DNA of 64,000 bases from Beta vulgaris subsp. vulgaris (GCF_026745355.1 NC_079210.1:20891632-20955631), one strand, 5' to 3'. Numbered from the stretch's first letter, positions 48,348-60,784 are shown. Numbers and translations are program-made. The notes: a model not told the origin generated them from the sequence alone.

Positions 48348-50234
48348 CGTCCTCGAAACTTGTAATTTAGTCAGTCGATAAAACAAGCAAGCTAAATTTA
48401 TTTAACAAGACCAAGATCTCAAGCCTTCATGGCTTCGTTAGATATTCAGCCTCCATTCCGCCATCATCTTTTGTATCTCTACTTCAACTCGACTCGCGAA
48501 ATCGAGGAGCAAAGAAAACAAAAAGGGCAAACTTGTTGGCAATGAATTCCAACTAACTCATTTGATGAGACCTCGTTTGAAATTCTTTTGGTTTCTCAAA
48601 TTATCAAGATACATACTTTGAGTAACTACATATCATAAAAAAAAATGCATCATACTACGTACGCATTAAGAGATAACTAACACAGATAATCACATGTACC
48701 ACATCTTTACATAGACAGATTCATATTGCACACGCAAAAGCGCAAACGCTCAAACGGCTTGGTTCATCTATACCTAATTTTTAGCCAACCCATTAAATCT
48801 ATTTAAAACCTTTATAATATACATTTTCTTATCAACTCCACAATATAAGCTTAATAAGGCACCGGTAAACATCACATTTTGGTTCATGTATGTATAATAA
48901 CAGTATCATCTAATAAGGTATTCACTAAAGATCCCTAAACCTAATATTTTATGCATTCCCAAATTTTCAATCATCACATTATCATACCAAATCAATATCA
49001 TTATCATAGCCTCAACGTTAAGCACTTACTAATTTGACAATGTCATAACATACTCCTTACCAACTTCCTTACCTAGCTAACATCAATACTCAAGATTTTA
49101 ATTAATCAAGGCTTCACCGATCCAAATAATATTTACGTCTCATCACAATTTCAATTTCCTCCACATTTTTTTTCATTATCCTCTTTTATTGGTAATTCGA
49201 TCACTTGAATTCATTCCTAGATCATCTCAATACCATACACGAAGAAACCATTTATCTAACAACATTTCAAACTTAGAAATTCTTTGTCCCAAATCTTGGT
49301 AAAATAGGAAAAAAAAAAAATCAAGCACTTACGCACATTAAGTTTCGTCTCGACATCAATGCTTATTTCTTAATTATATTCCATATAGCTAGTACATCTC
49401 CAAGTAGCAAATTCCTATTCCTCCAAAACATCAATTTGTCTAACTTAGTCATAATTTATTTTTCACTACAATCCCATAACATCCCAAAAAATGGTTCGCA
49501 TCACATTATGAAAGTAGTGCTTCAACCTTTAAAACTAAAATCCTTAATAACTGAAGTAATGGTAATTGCTTTCTAATTCCTCGAGTAGAATTTCTAAATC
49601 CCTTCAAAATTATCGAATCTCCAAAATCGTCATATGAACTCCTATAAAGTAAAATTCAGTCTCAACTTATAACCATCAGGATTTCATATAGCTTAGCCTT
49701 TTTATCATCCCACAAATAATATAACCCTACTCATCATAGCATATCTAAATATTAATTCGTGTATTACCTCGAGCATCAAATATTACTACTCATACCTCAA
49801 AAGATCATTCACCTTGGCCCCTATTACTCAAATAGCCATCATTTTATCCTCAGGTTATTCAACATCAATCTATTCAGATAATTCCTGCCAAGTTTAAATC
49901 GCAAAATTTTCCATTTAACATCTTAAACTCTAGTTAACCCCAAAGTTTTAGGTTGTACTAATCTTCAAATAATACCTCAAAAGATCATAAGTTCAAATTC
50001 TCACTTCTTTAAGATTCTAATAACCCAAGTAATCATTAACTCCTAATAACTCATTCATGGAAGTAAACCTCATATTTTTCATCCATTGTCTTATATCTCA
50101 TCTTATATCAACCCAAATGGTCATTTACTAACCTCGAGTTTTCCTTAACATTTGATTTCCCAAAGGACCACTCCTAGGCAGTGGAAAGTCTATTACTCCG
50201 CACTTCCGGCTAGGTTTCGGCTCTGATACCACTC
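48348..50234 (-). mobile_element. LARD internal region, minus strand, with PBS
   Basis: From CGTCCTCGAAACTTG through the shared 3' block and the non-coding interior to the PBS (50219-50231, minus-strand TGGTATCAGAGCC). Part of the middle (about 48815-48840) is shortened relative to 32943-35070. No coding frame is present. Confidence 0.82.
50219..50231 (-). other. Primer-binding site (tRNA-iMet)
   Basis: The minus strand reads TGGTATCAGAGCC, three bases from the LTR tip at 50235. Confidence 0.88.
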
Positions 50235-50248
50235 TGTAATGCCCCGAC
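50235..50248 (-). mobile_element. LTR tip, 14 bp only
   Basis: TGTAATGCCCCGAC is the inverse of the LTR end with one C-to-T change. Everything else of this LTR is replaced by a plus-strand LTR piece from 50249. Confidence 0.75.
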
Positions 50249-51175
50249 AGATTTATTAATGGACGACTAATTATTTATTAACTATGAACTAGAATAATGT
50301 TATGTTTTCGAAAGGTTATATAATATGTAGTAGTATAACTTTAATGTTTCGATAATTCTAAAAATATAGCTAAATGAGTTATTTCATTAAGTGGTTGTTA
50401 AAGAGTCACCTTAATTGAACAAAGTTATTAACAATTAAGAAATAATGACCTTTAAGGAGACTTTACGACGTTATAATGACCGCTATGACCTTAATAAGTG
50501 CTAACTAATATTTAAGCTTAAAAGCTAAATAATAACGAAACGTTCTTTAATAAAATTATTCTTGAATAGATTAAAGAAGATAAAGGATATTACAAGCCTC
50601 CCCCGGCTATCATGGTTGGTAAGCAGGAATTCAGGTAACGTCTACTGCTAACACCCGCATTCCCCTTTAAAGTATGTTTTATGATCATGATTAATATTAT
50701 GTTTTATATATGGATTGCGGGATCGAAATGAAATGTTTTATGATGGTTATGATGATATGATGCTATGAAATGATGATGATGAAACTAATGAATATAATTA
50801 TTCACGATGATGATGATATGCTTAAAACCAATGAAACATGATAAATTCAAGCGAAAGACGGTTCTTGGCAAGTATTCTGTTATCCCGGGTCGTGCACGTA
50901 CCTTCTGGCCGGTTAACCACCTTCCGTTTAGTGAGGGCTATTGTCCTCGGGTGGCACCGCGCATTTGGGCAAATAACGCCACCTTCCGTTTAGTGAGGGC
51001 TTTTGTCCTCGGGTGGCTGCCTTCCGTTTATGATGTTACGATGTTTTGGGGAGACGTCCCTTCCGTTGTACTAGCCAAGTTACCAAAGTAAAATATATGA
51101 TTATGAACATGATAAAGAAGATAATGTAACATGCTATGATATGTTTGTGAAATGGTTTTACTTATTCTCTTCTCC
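50249..51175 (+). mobile_element. LTR middle fragment, plus orientation (minisatellite type 3)
   Basis: From TTTATTAATGGACGACTAATT through GGATATTACA (50585-50594) and a type 3 minisatellite to CTTATTCTCTTCTCC at 51175, where a subfamily C end begins. Both LTR ends are missing. Confidence 0.8.
50917..51030 (+). repeat. LTR minisatellite, type 3, about 2 units
   Basis: CCACCTTCCGTTTAGTGAGG units. Confidence 0.8.
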
Positions 51176-51490
51176 TGTAACTTGCCCATTTGCCAGTTCA
51201 GTTCATAATGCCAAGCTAGCAGAACCATCCACTTTTACAAACATGCATATGTTCATATTTCCGAATAACACCCATAAATGATGATAACCAGGTTTCATAA
51301 ATCATAACATCATTGCTCATAGTATACATATCCATCATTGAATCATATCATATTTCATCATGCCACATCGACATTGTAAAACATAATTATATCACATAAT
51401 CATCATCACATATTCGTATTCATGTGCAAGAGCATTTATAAAACATCACATATAACATATACGGGCTTACACATATTTGTTGGACATGAA
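51176..51490 (-). mobile_element. LTR end of subfamily C, minus orientation
   Basis: Starts TGTAACTTGCCC, the inverse of an LTR end in ...TTACA. Its last about 90 bases match the inverse of 971-1064. It supplies the 3' part of the LTR whose 5' part is at 1-1064. It joins LARD interior at about 51490. Confidence 0.65.
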
Positions 51491-53497
51491 GGGATATAAG
51501 ACAATGGATGAAAAATATGAGGTTTACTTCTATGAATGAGTTATTAGTAGTTAAGGATTATTTGGGTTATTAGAATCTTAAAGAAGTGAGGATTTGAACT
51601 TATGATCTTTTGAGATATTATTTGAAGATTAGTACAACCTAAAGCTTTGGGGTTAACTAGAGTTTAAGATGTTAAATGGAAATTTTGCGATTTAAACTTG
51701 GCAGGAATTATCTGAAAAGATTGATGTTGAATAACCTAAGGATAAAATAATGGTTATATGAGTCATAGGGACTAAGGTGAACGATCTTTTGAGGTATGAG
51801 TAGTAATATTTGATGCTCGAGGTAATACACGAAATAATATTTAGATATGCTATGATGAGTAGGGTTATATTATTTGTGGGATGATAAAAAAAGGCTAAGC
51901 TATACGAAATCCTAATGGTTATAAGTTGAGATTGAATTTTACTTTATAGGAGTTCATATGACGATTTTGGAGATTCGAAAATTTTGAAGGGATTCGGAAA
52001 TTCTACTCGAGGAATTTAAAAGCAATTACCATTACTTCAGTTATTAAGGATTTTAGTTTTAATGGTTGAAGCACTTCATAATGTTATGCGAACCACTTTT
52101 TGGGATGTTATAGGATTGTAGTGAAAAATAAATTATGAATAAATAATTGAAGAGTTAGACAAGTCGATGTTTTGAAGGAATAGGAATTTGCTACTTGGAG
52201 ATGTACTAGCTATATGGAATATAATTATGAAATAAGCATTGATGTCGAGATGAAACTTAATGTGCACAAGTGCTTGATTTTTTTTTTCTATTTTACCAAG
52301 ATTTGGGACAAAGAATTTCGAAGTTTGAAATGTTGTTAGATAAATGGTTTCTTCGTGTATGGTATTGAGATGATCTAGGAATGAATTCAAGTGATCGAAT
52401 TACCAATAAAAGAGGATAATGGAAAAATGTGGAGGAAATTGAAATTGTGATGAGAAGTAAACATTATTTGGATCGGTGCAACCTTGAATAATTAAGATAT
52501 TGAGTATTGATGTTAGCTAGGTAAAGAGTACGTTACGACATTGTCAGATTAGTAAGTGCTTAACGTTGAGGCTATAATAATGATATTGATTTGGTATGAT
52601 AATGTGATGATTGAAAATTTGGGAACACACAAATATTAGGTTTAGGGATCTTTAGTGAATACCTTATTAGATGATACTGTTACTATACAGACATGAACCA
52701 AAATGTGTTGTTTACGAATGCCTTAATAAGCTTATATTGTGGAATTGATAAGAGAATGTATATTATATACCAAGCGGAATGAGAATCGTCAAATGATAAT
52801 GAGTAAGAAAAGAATGGGTTTATATATTAAGGGGCATGATTAACATTCGAGTTTAAGCTTTCTAAGTAAAACTGGTGGGCGTAGTATGAAATTGTGTCAT
52901 GGATATTTAAATTCACAAGGATTCAACATATATTATGGAAAGTAAAGTTGTATTGAGAAAGTTTGAGGTTAGATTCAGGATCACTATGATCTCCATATCG
53001 TAGCGTAAAAGTTTTAAATAGGTTTAATGGGTTGGCTAAAAGATAGGTATAGATGAACCAAAACGTTTGAGCATTCACGCTTTTGCGTGTACAATATGAA
53101 TCTGTTTATGTCAAGATGTGGTGCATGTGATTATCTGTGTTAGTTACCTCTTAATGCGTACGTGGTATCATGCATTTTTTTTTTTATGATATATAGTTAC
53201 TCAAAGTATGTATCTTCATAATTTGAGAAACCAAAAGAATTTGAAACAAGGTCTCATCAAGTGAGTTAGTTGGAATTCATTGCCAACAAGTTTGCCCTTT
53301 TTGTTTTCTTTGCTCCTCGATTTCGCGAGTCGAGTTGAAGTAGAGATACAAAAGATGATGGCGGAATGGAGGCTGAATATCTAACGAAGCCATGAAGGCT
53401 TGAGATCTTGAACCTGTTAAATAAATTTAGCTTGTTGTTTTATCGACTGACTAAATTACAAGTTTCGAGGACGAAACTTTTTCTAAGGGGGTAAGGA
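51491..53497 (+). mobile_element. LARD internal region, 5' edge lost
   Basis: Begins at GGATATAAGACAATGG (about 130 bases inside the normal interior) and runs to the shared 3' block and PPT AAGGGGGTAAGGA at 53497. No coding potential; the longest antisense frame (about 85 codons near 52133-52390) is not kept in other copies. Confidence 0.8.
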
Positions 53498-54040
53498 TGT
53501 AATATCCTGAAACTTAAACGTGTTTAAGTAAATAACTAATTATTTTTTTTTGAGTAGTTAAATTATATTTTACTTAAAGTTTCACTAATTAAGTAACGTT
53601 TAATAAAACGAATATAAAAATTCTCAACCTAAAAATATTAATATACTAGTGACGATAATTTATAATTTACGATTTCATGAGTTAAACAAGAAGGCTAACA
53701 TAGTTGGTAATTCACTTAAAGTATAAAATGTCAACATTTCACCCAAAGTTTCATTAAGTCACGTTTAGGAGTGTTAGTATGGAAAAATTTCTGATTTTTG
53801 GGTTGCAAAATAAAAAGAGAAAAGAGAAAACAAAGCTATGGTCAATTCCCCCCCCCCCATTAATGGTGTCTTCTTCCTCACTCCACCATGTCCATTTGTC
53901 ACTCATGCAAGCACAACTTTCTTCTCCTTCTTCAGACAAATCTGTCACCAATCTTCACCAAAGCTTCATCAAGTTAACAAAATCAGATTATTTACTTCAC
54001 CATCTTCCTCCCAACCACTGATTTTAACTCCAAATTTCCC

Positions 54041-54048
54041 TATAAATA
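54041..54048 (+). promoter_or_regulatory. LTR TATA box
   Basis: TATAAATA at the conserved LTR position. Confidence 0.65.
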
Positions 54049-54475
54049 ATCATGGATACAACACCAAGAACACACCAACAACAACCTTCGTCATCTCTTC
54101 TCTCTAATCAGAAATTCCGTCTATAATCGCCAGAAAATTGTAACAAAAAGAAATCCAAAAAGAAACCCCCAAATTTTTACTCTCTCTCCTCTGTTTTGGT
54201 TCCCCCCCCACAACCGACCACCGGTCGCCGCCGGTCGTGCGACGCCGGCCTCGCGCCACGACTCAGTCGCGCCCCCATATCGCGCGTCAGATGCCGGAGC
54301 TCCACCGCGCTAGCAGCTTCGTTCTCTATCTCCTCCTCGCGCACTCTCTCATCGCTCTCCTTCGTCGCGCTAGCAGCACGCGCACAGCGCCACTGCCTCG
54401 CCGTCGCATTGCCGCCGTTCGCCGGAGACGCTGCACACCGGAGCTCGCAGCTTCCTCGCCCCACTCGTGGTCTCC

Positions 54476-54499
54476 CTGCTCCTAGTAGCAGAGGTGATG
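54476..54499 (+). promoter_or_regulatory. Hairpin beside putative 5' splice site (representative copy)
   Basis: CTGCT-CCTAGT-AGCAG forms a 5-bp stem directly before AG|GTGATG, at the sharp change from GC-rich leader to AT-rich sequence. The arrangement recurs in all LTR copies with this part, with variable loops. I infer a splice donor in the LTR transcript, with TTTTAG near the LTR end as the possible acceptor. No transcript evidence is available. Confidence 0.45.
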
Positions 54500-55799
54500 T
54501 TTTGTTTTTTGAAAAAAATTCTGATTTCTCTAGTTTATGTTAATATAAGCCCAAATTACTACCTAGTGTTAATTAGTTTAAGTTGGGCCTAAAGGAAACA
54601 GATTTATATTAGTTAAAACAACCCAAATCAAGTATTGCATGTACATAAATTGGGCTCAAATCTGACTTTTAATTGTATTAGCTAAGCTATTTAGTATTAG
54701 ATGGACAACTTGAGTTAAACTAAAGCTGATTTAGTGCTTTAATAAGTCATGTTAGTTTAATTAAGTATAATGTTGGGCTTATAATCTGATTTACCTAGTT
54801 AAGTAATTCAAGTTAATCTTGTTGCTTTAATATTTTGAGCTTTAGTGGACTGATTTAATTAGTTTTATTAAACCACCCAACTTACTTACTAAAACTATGT
54901 TTGGGCTATAATTCCTAATGATTGAGTTGCATGAGTTAACTAAAAACTAATTAAAAACTAATTCATTAAGCATGTTGTTTATAATTAAGTTTAAGTTATG
55001 AGTATTTCACTAATCCTTAAGTTCACTTATAATAATTAGTTACTTGACTTGTTTAATTTTAAATGACTAAATAGTATTAAATAATGTTAATGGTTCTAGC
55101 ATAGCTTAACTTAATTAATTTATTAATGGACGACTAATTAGTTACTAACTATGAACTAGAATAATGTTATGTTTTCGAAAGGTTGTATAATATGTAGTAA
55201 TATAACATTAATGTTTCGTTAATTTCTAAAAATATAGCTAAAGGAGTTATTTCACCTAATTAGTTGATTTTTAAAGAATCACCTTAATTAAGAAGTTATT
55301 AACGGTTAAGAAATAATGATCTTTAAGGAGACCTTTATAACGTTATAATAACCTCTATGACCTTAATAAGCACTAACTAATATTTAGGCTTAAAAGCTAA
55401 ATAACGAAACGTTCTAATAAAATTATTCTTGAATAGATTAAAGAAGATAAAGGATATTACAAGCCTCCCCAGGCAATCATGTTGGTAAGCAGGAATCCAG
55501 GTAACGTCTACTGGTAACACCCACAATCCCTTTCAAACGATGTTTTATGGTGTTTCGCACTATGTTGTTGATTTATGGATTGTGGGATATGAAAGGTTTT
55601 ACGAATATGATGGTTTTCGATGAAATGAAATGACTCTGATGTTTATGAAAATATGAGTATGATAACGCTATGGTTTTAATGATGTTTCATGATTATGATT
55701 ATAATGATGTAATGTAATATGAATTGAAACTATATAAATAAAGTAAAGATGGTTCTTGGCAATTATGTGGGCATAGAAAATGTCACCTATGATGTGACC

Positions 55800-55934
55800 G
55801 CCTTTCTGGCAATATTTGGACACCGAGAGTGTCACCATTTGTGGCCTTTCTGGCAATATTTGGACACCGAGAGTGTCATCCATTTGTGACTGCCTTTCTG
55901 GCAATATTTGGACACCGAGAGTGTCACCCATTGT
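55800..55934 (+). repeat. LTR minisatellite, type 1, 3 units
   Basis: GACACCGAGAGTGTC units of about 45 bp, as at 4109-4246. Confidence 0.85.
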
Positions 55935-56410
55935 TTAGGGAGACGTCCCTATATGCGATATGTGATATGCGATATTAGCCAAGTTACCAAAGTAAAAGAT
56001 GTATGATGATGAACATGATAAAGAAGATAATGTAACTACTATGATATATTTGTGAAATGTTTTACTTATTCTCTCCTCCCTGTTTTTAACCAAAATGATG
56101 TGAAATGGAATTTACGATGTTAGAGTAGTATGTTACTGAGCCTCGGCTCACGACGTTTTGTTTTATTTTTAGGTATGGAAGAACAGTTGTGGATCACTGA
56201 TAGACTGCATTATGGAGATTATGTATGATTCTATGAGGTTTTAGGATATTTTGTATGATGGATAAACAAGTATTACCTTACGATGAGTAATTGTATAGTA
56301 ACTTTTAAATTTTAGGCTACTATTTTATTTGTGGGCCATAACCCACGGGATTAAGTTATGCTTCCGCTGACGATTAAGGTCATGTCAATTTGTCGGGGCG
56401 TTACAAAGTC

Positions 56411-58495
56411 TGTAACGCCCCGACAATTTAACATGACCTTAACGTCAGCGGAAGCATAACTTAATCCCGTGGGTTATGGCCCACAAATAAAATAGTAGCC
56501 TAAAATTTAAAATTCACTATACAATTACTCATCGCAAGATAATACTTGTTTATCCATTATACAAAGTATCTTAAAACCCCATGAATCATACATAATCTCC
56601 ATAACGTAGTATAATAGTGATCCACAATTGTTCTTCCATACCTAAAACATAAAACAAAACGTCGTGAGCCGAGGCTCAGTAACATACTACTCTAACATCG
56701 TAAATTCATTTCACATCATTTTATTTATAAACAGGGAGAAGAGAATAGGTAAAACCATTTCACAAACATATCATAACATGTTACATTATTTCTTTATCAT
56801 GTTCATCATCATATATCTTTTACTTTGGTAACTTGGCTAGTACATCATAACATAGGGGACGTCTCCCACTTCATAACAGTCAGGCGGTCACATCATAGGT
56901 GACACTTGCGGTGCCTGTATCATTTAAACAGTCAGGCGGTCACAACATAGGTGACACTTGCGGTGCCCGTATAAAACAGTCAGGCGGTCACAACATAGGT
57001 GACACTTGCGGTGCCCGTATCATACTGCCAAGAACCATCTTTCACTGTACTTTATCATGTTTCTTCTCTTTTTACATATCATAATTACATTACATTATTG
57101 TAATCATAATCATGAAACATCATTAAAATCATAGTGGCATCATACTCATATTTTCATAAACATCAAAATCATTTCATATCATCGAAAATCATCATATTCA
57201 TAAAACCTTTCATATCCCACAATCCATACATCAACAAAATAGTGCGAAATACCATAAAACATCATTCGAAAGGGATTTTGGGTGTTAGCAATAGACGTTA
57301 CCTGAATTCCTGCTTACCAACCATGATAGCCGGGGGAGGCTTGTAATATCCTTTATCTTCTTTAATCTATTCAAGAATAATTTTATTAAAGAACGTTTCA
57401 TTATTATTTAGCTTTTAAACTTAAATATTAGTTAGCGCTTATTAAGGTCATAACGTTCATTATAACGTCATAAAGGTCTCCTTAAAGATTATTATTCCTT
57501 AATCGTTAACAACTTTTTAATTAAGATGACTCTTTAATCAACTAATTTGGTGAAATAGCTCCTTTAGTTATACTTTTAGAATTATCTAACATCGTACTTA
57601 AAGCTATATTAATACATAACATATAACCCTTTGAAAATATATTTTTGTTATAAGAGTTCGTAGTTAATAACCAATTAATCGTCTATTATTAAACTAATTT
57701 GAAATATACTAGAACCATTGACATTATATTATTAAATCAGTTAAACTAGTAAGTCAAGTAGCTGGTTATTATAAGTGAACTTAAGGATTAGTGAAGTGAT
57801 GATAACTTAAACTCAAATTACAAATAACAAGTGCAATGGATTTGTTTAAAACAACTCAACTAGTTTAGAAGTCATTAATTATAACCCAATAATAAATTTT
57901 GGTAAATAAGTTAGGTGGTTTAATGAAACTAACTAAAATCAGTCCATGAAACAAGTCTAAAACATCTTTTAGCCCAACATAACAACAAATTAGCTTTATA
58001 AAACTTCACTTTAAGTTCTATTGTAGTCTCCTAGGCCCAAACAAGTATATATACTAACAAGGGAATTAAATTAAACTTGGGCTTGAATTAAACTTAGGAA
58101 ATCAGAATTTTAAAAGGGAAAAGGCCATTACCTCTGCTACTAAGAGCAGGGGGGGACAAAGCGTGGCACCGTGACTTCGGTTCTGGCTCGGTGGACGGCG
58201 GTGACGAGCAGCAACGATCTCCGACGGTGGTATCCGGTGGTTCGGCGCGCGAGGGTCGTCGGCGGTGTCACGCGAGAAGAAGAAGAACGACAGATTGAAC
58301 GAGAGAGGAGAGAAAGGACGGGAGTGCGTGCAGGCGGGCGGGCGGTCGGCAATCGACGGTGCGGCAGGGGGCGACTGATACTGACGGCACCTCCAGTGGC
58401 GTGGTACAGCAAGGCGCGAGGTTGAGCGAGAAAGAAGAGTGCAAGGAAGAGAGAGAGTGCGGGAACGTTGGCAGGTGCGGCGAATGACGGCGAGG
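56411..58495 (-). mobile_element. Large LTR, minus orientation (minisatellite type 2, end A), 5' part lost
   Basis: Starts with the inverse tip TGTAACGCCCCGAC and continues to the GC-rich leader, where it breaks at about 58495 and joins LARD interior. Its leader matches 13400-13926, and at about 58133-58146 it shows the site without the MITE. TATA and LTR start are absent. Confidence 0.85.
56874..57022 (-). repeat. LTR minisatellite, type 2, 3 units
   Basis: Reverse complement of ACGGGCACCGCAAGTGTCAC units; one unit fewer than in the copies at 38422 and 46138. Confidence 0.85.
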
Positions 58496-60565
58496 ATTAA
58501 GTTAGATGTTAAGGAAAACTCGAGGTTAGTAAATGACCATTTGGGTTGATATAAGATGAGATATAAGACAATGGATGAAAAATATGAGGTTTACTTCCAT
58601 GAATGAGTTATTAGGAGTTGATGATTACTTGGGTTATTAGAATCTTAAAGAAGTGAGAATTTGAAGTTATGATCTTTTGAGGTATTATTTGAAGATTAGT
58701 ACAACCTAAAACTTTGGGATTAACTAGAGTTTAAGATGTTAAATGGAAAATTTTGCGATTTAAACTTGGCAGTGAAAAGATTGATGTTGAATAACCTGAG
58801 GATAAAATGATGGCTATTTGAGTAATAGGGGCCAAGGTGAATGATCTTTTGAGGTATCAGTAGTAATATTTGATGCTCGAGGTAATACACGAATTAATAT
58901 TTAGATATGCTATGATGAGTAGGGTTATATTATTTGTGGGATGATAAAAAGGCTAAGCTATATGAAATCCTGATGGTTATAAGTTGAGACTGAATTTTAC
59001 TTTATAGGAGTTCATATGACGATTTTGGAGATTTGAAAATTTTGAAGGGATTTAGAAATTCTACTCGAGGAATTAGAAAGCAATTACCATTACTTCAGTT
59101 ATTAAGGATTTTAGTTTTAAAGGTTGAAGCACTACTTTCATAATGTGATGCGAACCACTTTTTGGGATGTTATGGGATTGTAGTGAAAAATAAATTATGA
59201 CTAAGTTAGACAAATTGATGTTTTGGAGGAATAGGAATTTGCTACTTGGAGATGTACTAGCTATATGGAATATAATTAAGAAATAAGCATTGATGTCGAG
59301 ATGAAACTTAATGTGCGTAAGTGCTTGATTTTTTTTTTTTTCCTATTTTACCAAGATTTGGGACAAAGAATTTATAAGTTTGAAATGTTGTTAGATAAAT
59401 GGTTTCTTCGTGTATGGTATTGAGATGATCTAGGAATGAATTCAAGTGATCGAATTACCAATAAAAGAGGATAATGAAAAAAAATGTGGAGGAAATTGAA
59501 ATTGTGATGAGACGTAAATATTATTTGGATCGGTGAAGCCTTGATTAATTAAAATCTTGAGTATTGATGTTAGCTAGGTAAGGAAGTTGGTAAGGAGTAC
59601 GTTATGACATTGTCAAATTAGTAAGTGCTTAACGTTGAGGCTATGATAATGATATTGATTTGGTATGATAATGTGATGATTGAAAATTTGGGAATGCATA
59701 AAATATTAGGTTTAGGGATCTTTAGTGAATACCTTGTTAGATGATACTGTTATTATACAGACATGAACCAAAATGTGATGTTTACGGGTGCCTTATTAAG
59801 CTTATATTGTGGAGTTGATAAGAAAATGTATATTATATACCAAGCGGAATGAGAATCGTCAAATGATAATGAGTAAGAAAAGAATAGGTTGATATATTAA
59901 GGGGCATGATTAACATTCGAGTTTAAGCCTTCTAAGTAAAACTGGCAGGCGTAGTATGAAATTGTGTCATGGATATTTAAAGTCACAAGGATTCAACATA
60001 TATTATGGAAAGTAAAGTTGTATTGAGAAAGTTTGAGATTAGATTCAGGAACACTATGATCTCCATATCGTAGCGTAAAGGTTTTAAATAGATTTAATGG
60101 GTTGGCTAAAAATTAGGTATAGATGAACCAAGCCGTTTGAGCGTTTGCGCTTTTGCGTGTGCAATATGAATCTGTCTATGTAAAGATGTGGTACATGTGA
60201 TTATCTGTGTTAGTTATCTCTTAATGCGTACGTAGTATGATGCATTTTTTTTTATGATATGTAGTTACTCAAAGTATGTATCTTGATAATTTGAGAAACC
60301 AAAAGAATTTCAAACGAGGTCTCATCAAATGAGTTAGTTGGAATTCATTGCCAACAAGTTTGCCCTTTTTGTTTTCTTTGCTCCTCGATTTCGCGAGTCG
60401 AGTTGAAGTAGAGATACAAAAGATGATGGCGGAATGGAGGCTGAATATCTAACGAAGCCATGAAGGCTTGAGATCTTGGTCCCGTTAAATGAATTTAGCT
60501 TGTTGTTTTATCAATTAAATAAATTGCAAGTTTCGAGGACGAAACTTTTTCTAAGGGGGTAAGGA
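58496..60565 (+). mobile_element. LARD internal region, PBS lost
   Basis: Begins at about GATTAAGTTAGATGTTAAGG (matching the interior about 80 bases after the PBS) and runs to the shared 3' block and PPT before 60566. No coding potential. Confidence 0.8.
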
Positions 60566-60777
60566 TGTAATATCCTGAAAACTTAAACGTGTTTCAATAA
60601 ATAATTAATTTTCTTATGAGTAGTTAAATTATATTTTACCTAAAGTTCCACTAATTAATTAACGTATAATAAAACGAATATAAAAATTTCCAACTTAAAA
60701 ATATTAATAGAATAGTGGCGATAATTTATAATTTAGAATTTCATGAGTTAAACAAGAAGGCTAATATAGTTGATAAT
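60566..60777 (+). mobile_element. LTR 5' tip, about 212 bp
   Basis: TGTAATATCCTGAAAACTTAAAC continues like the starts at 53498 and 16361 up to AATATAGTTGATAATT, then stops. The next bases belong to an intron of the gene at 60785-63977, so this is the edge of the retrotransposon cluster. Confidence 0.82.
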
Positions 60778-60784
60778 TACATAC

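Larger units (their letters stand above)
53498..56405 (+). mobile_element. Complete large LTR, plus orientation (2908 bp, minisatellite type 1, end A)
   Basis: Intact from TGTAATATCC to GTCGGGGCGTTACA. TATA is at 54041-54048, the GC-rich leader about 54200-54493, and CTGCT-CCTAGT-AGCAG is followed by AG|GTGATG. GGATATTACA (55452-55461), a type 1 array, the GAGCCTCGGCTC hairpin and TTTTTAG|GTATGG follow. Five bases (AAGTC) separate its end from an inverse LTR end. Confidence 0.9.

Noticed and set aside
52133..52390. Antisense 85-codon ORF in a LARD interior
   Set aside because: The same place in other LARD copies (e.g. 29240-29500) breaks the frame after about 30 codons.
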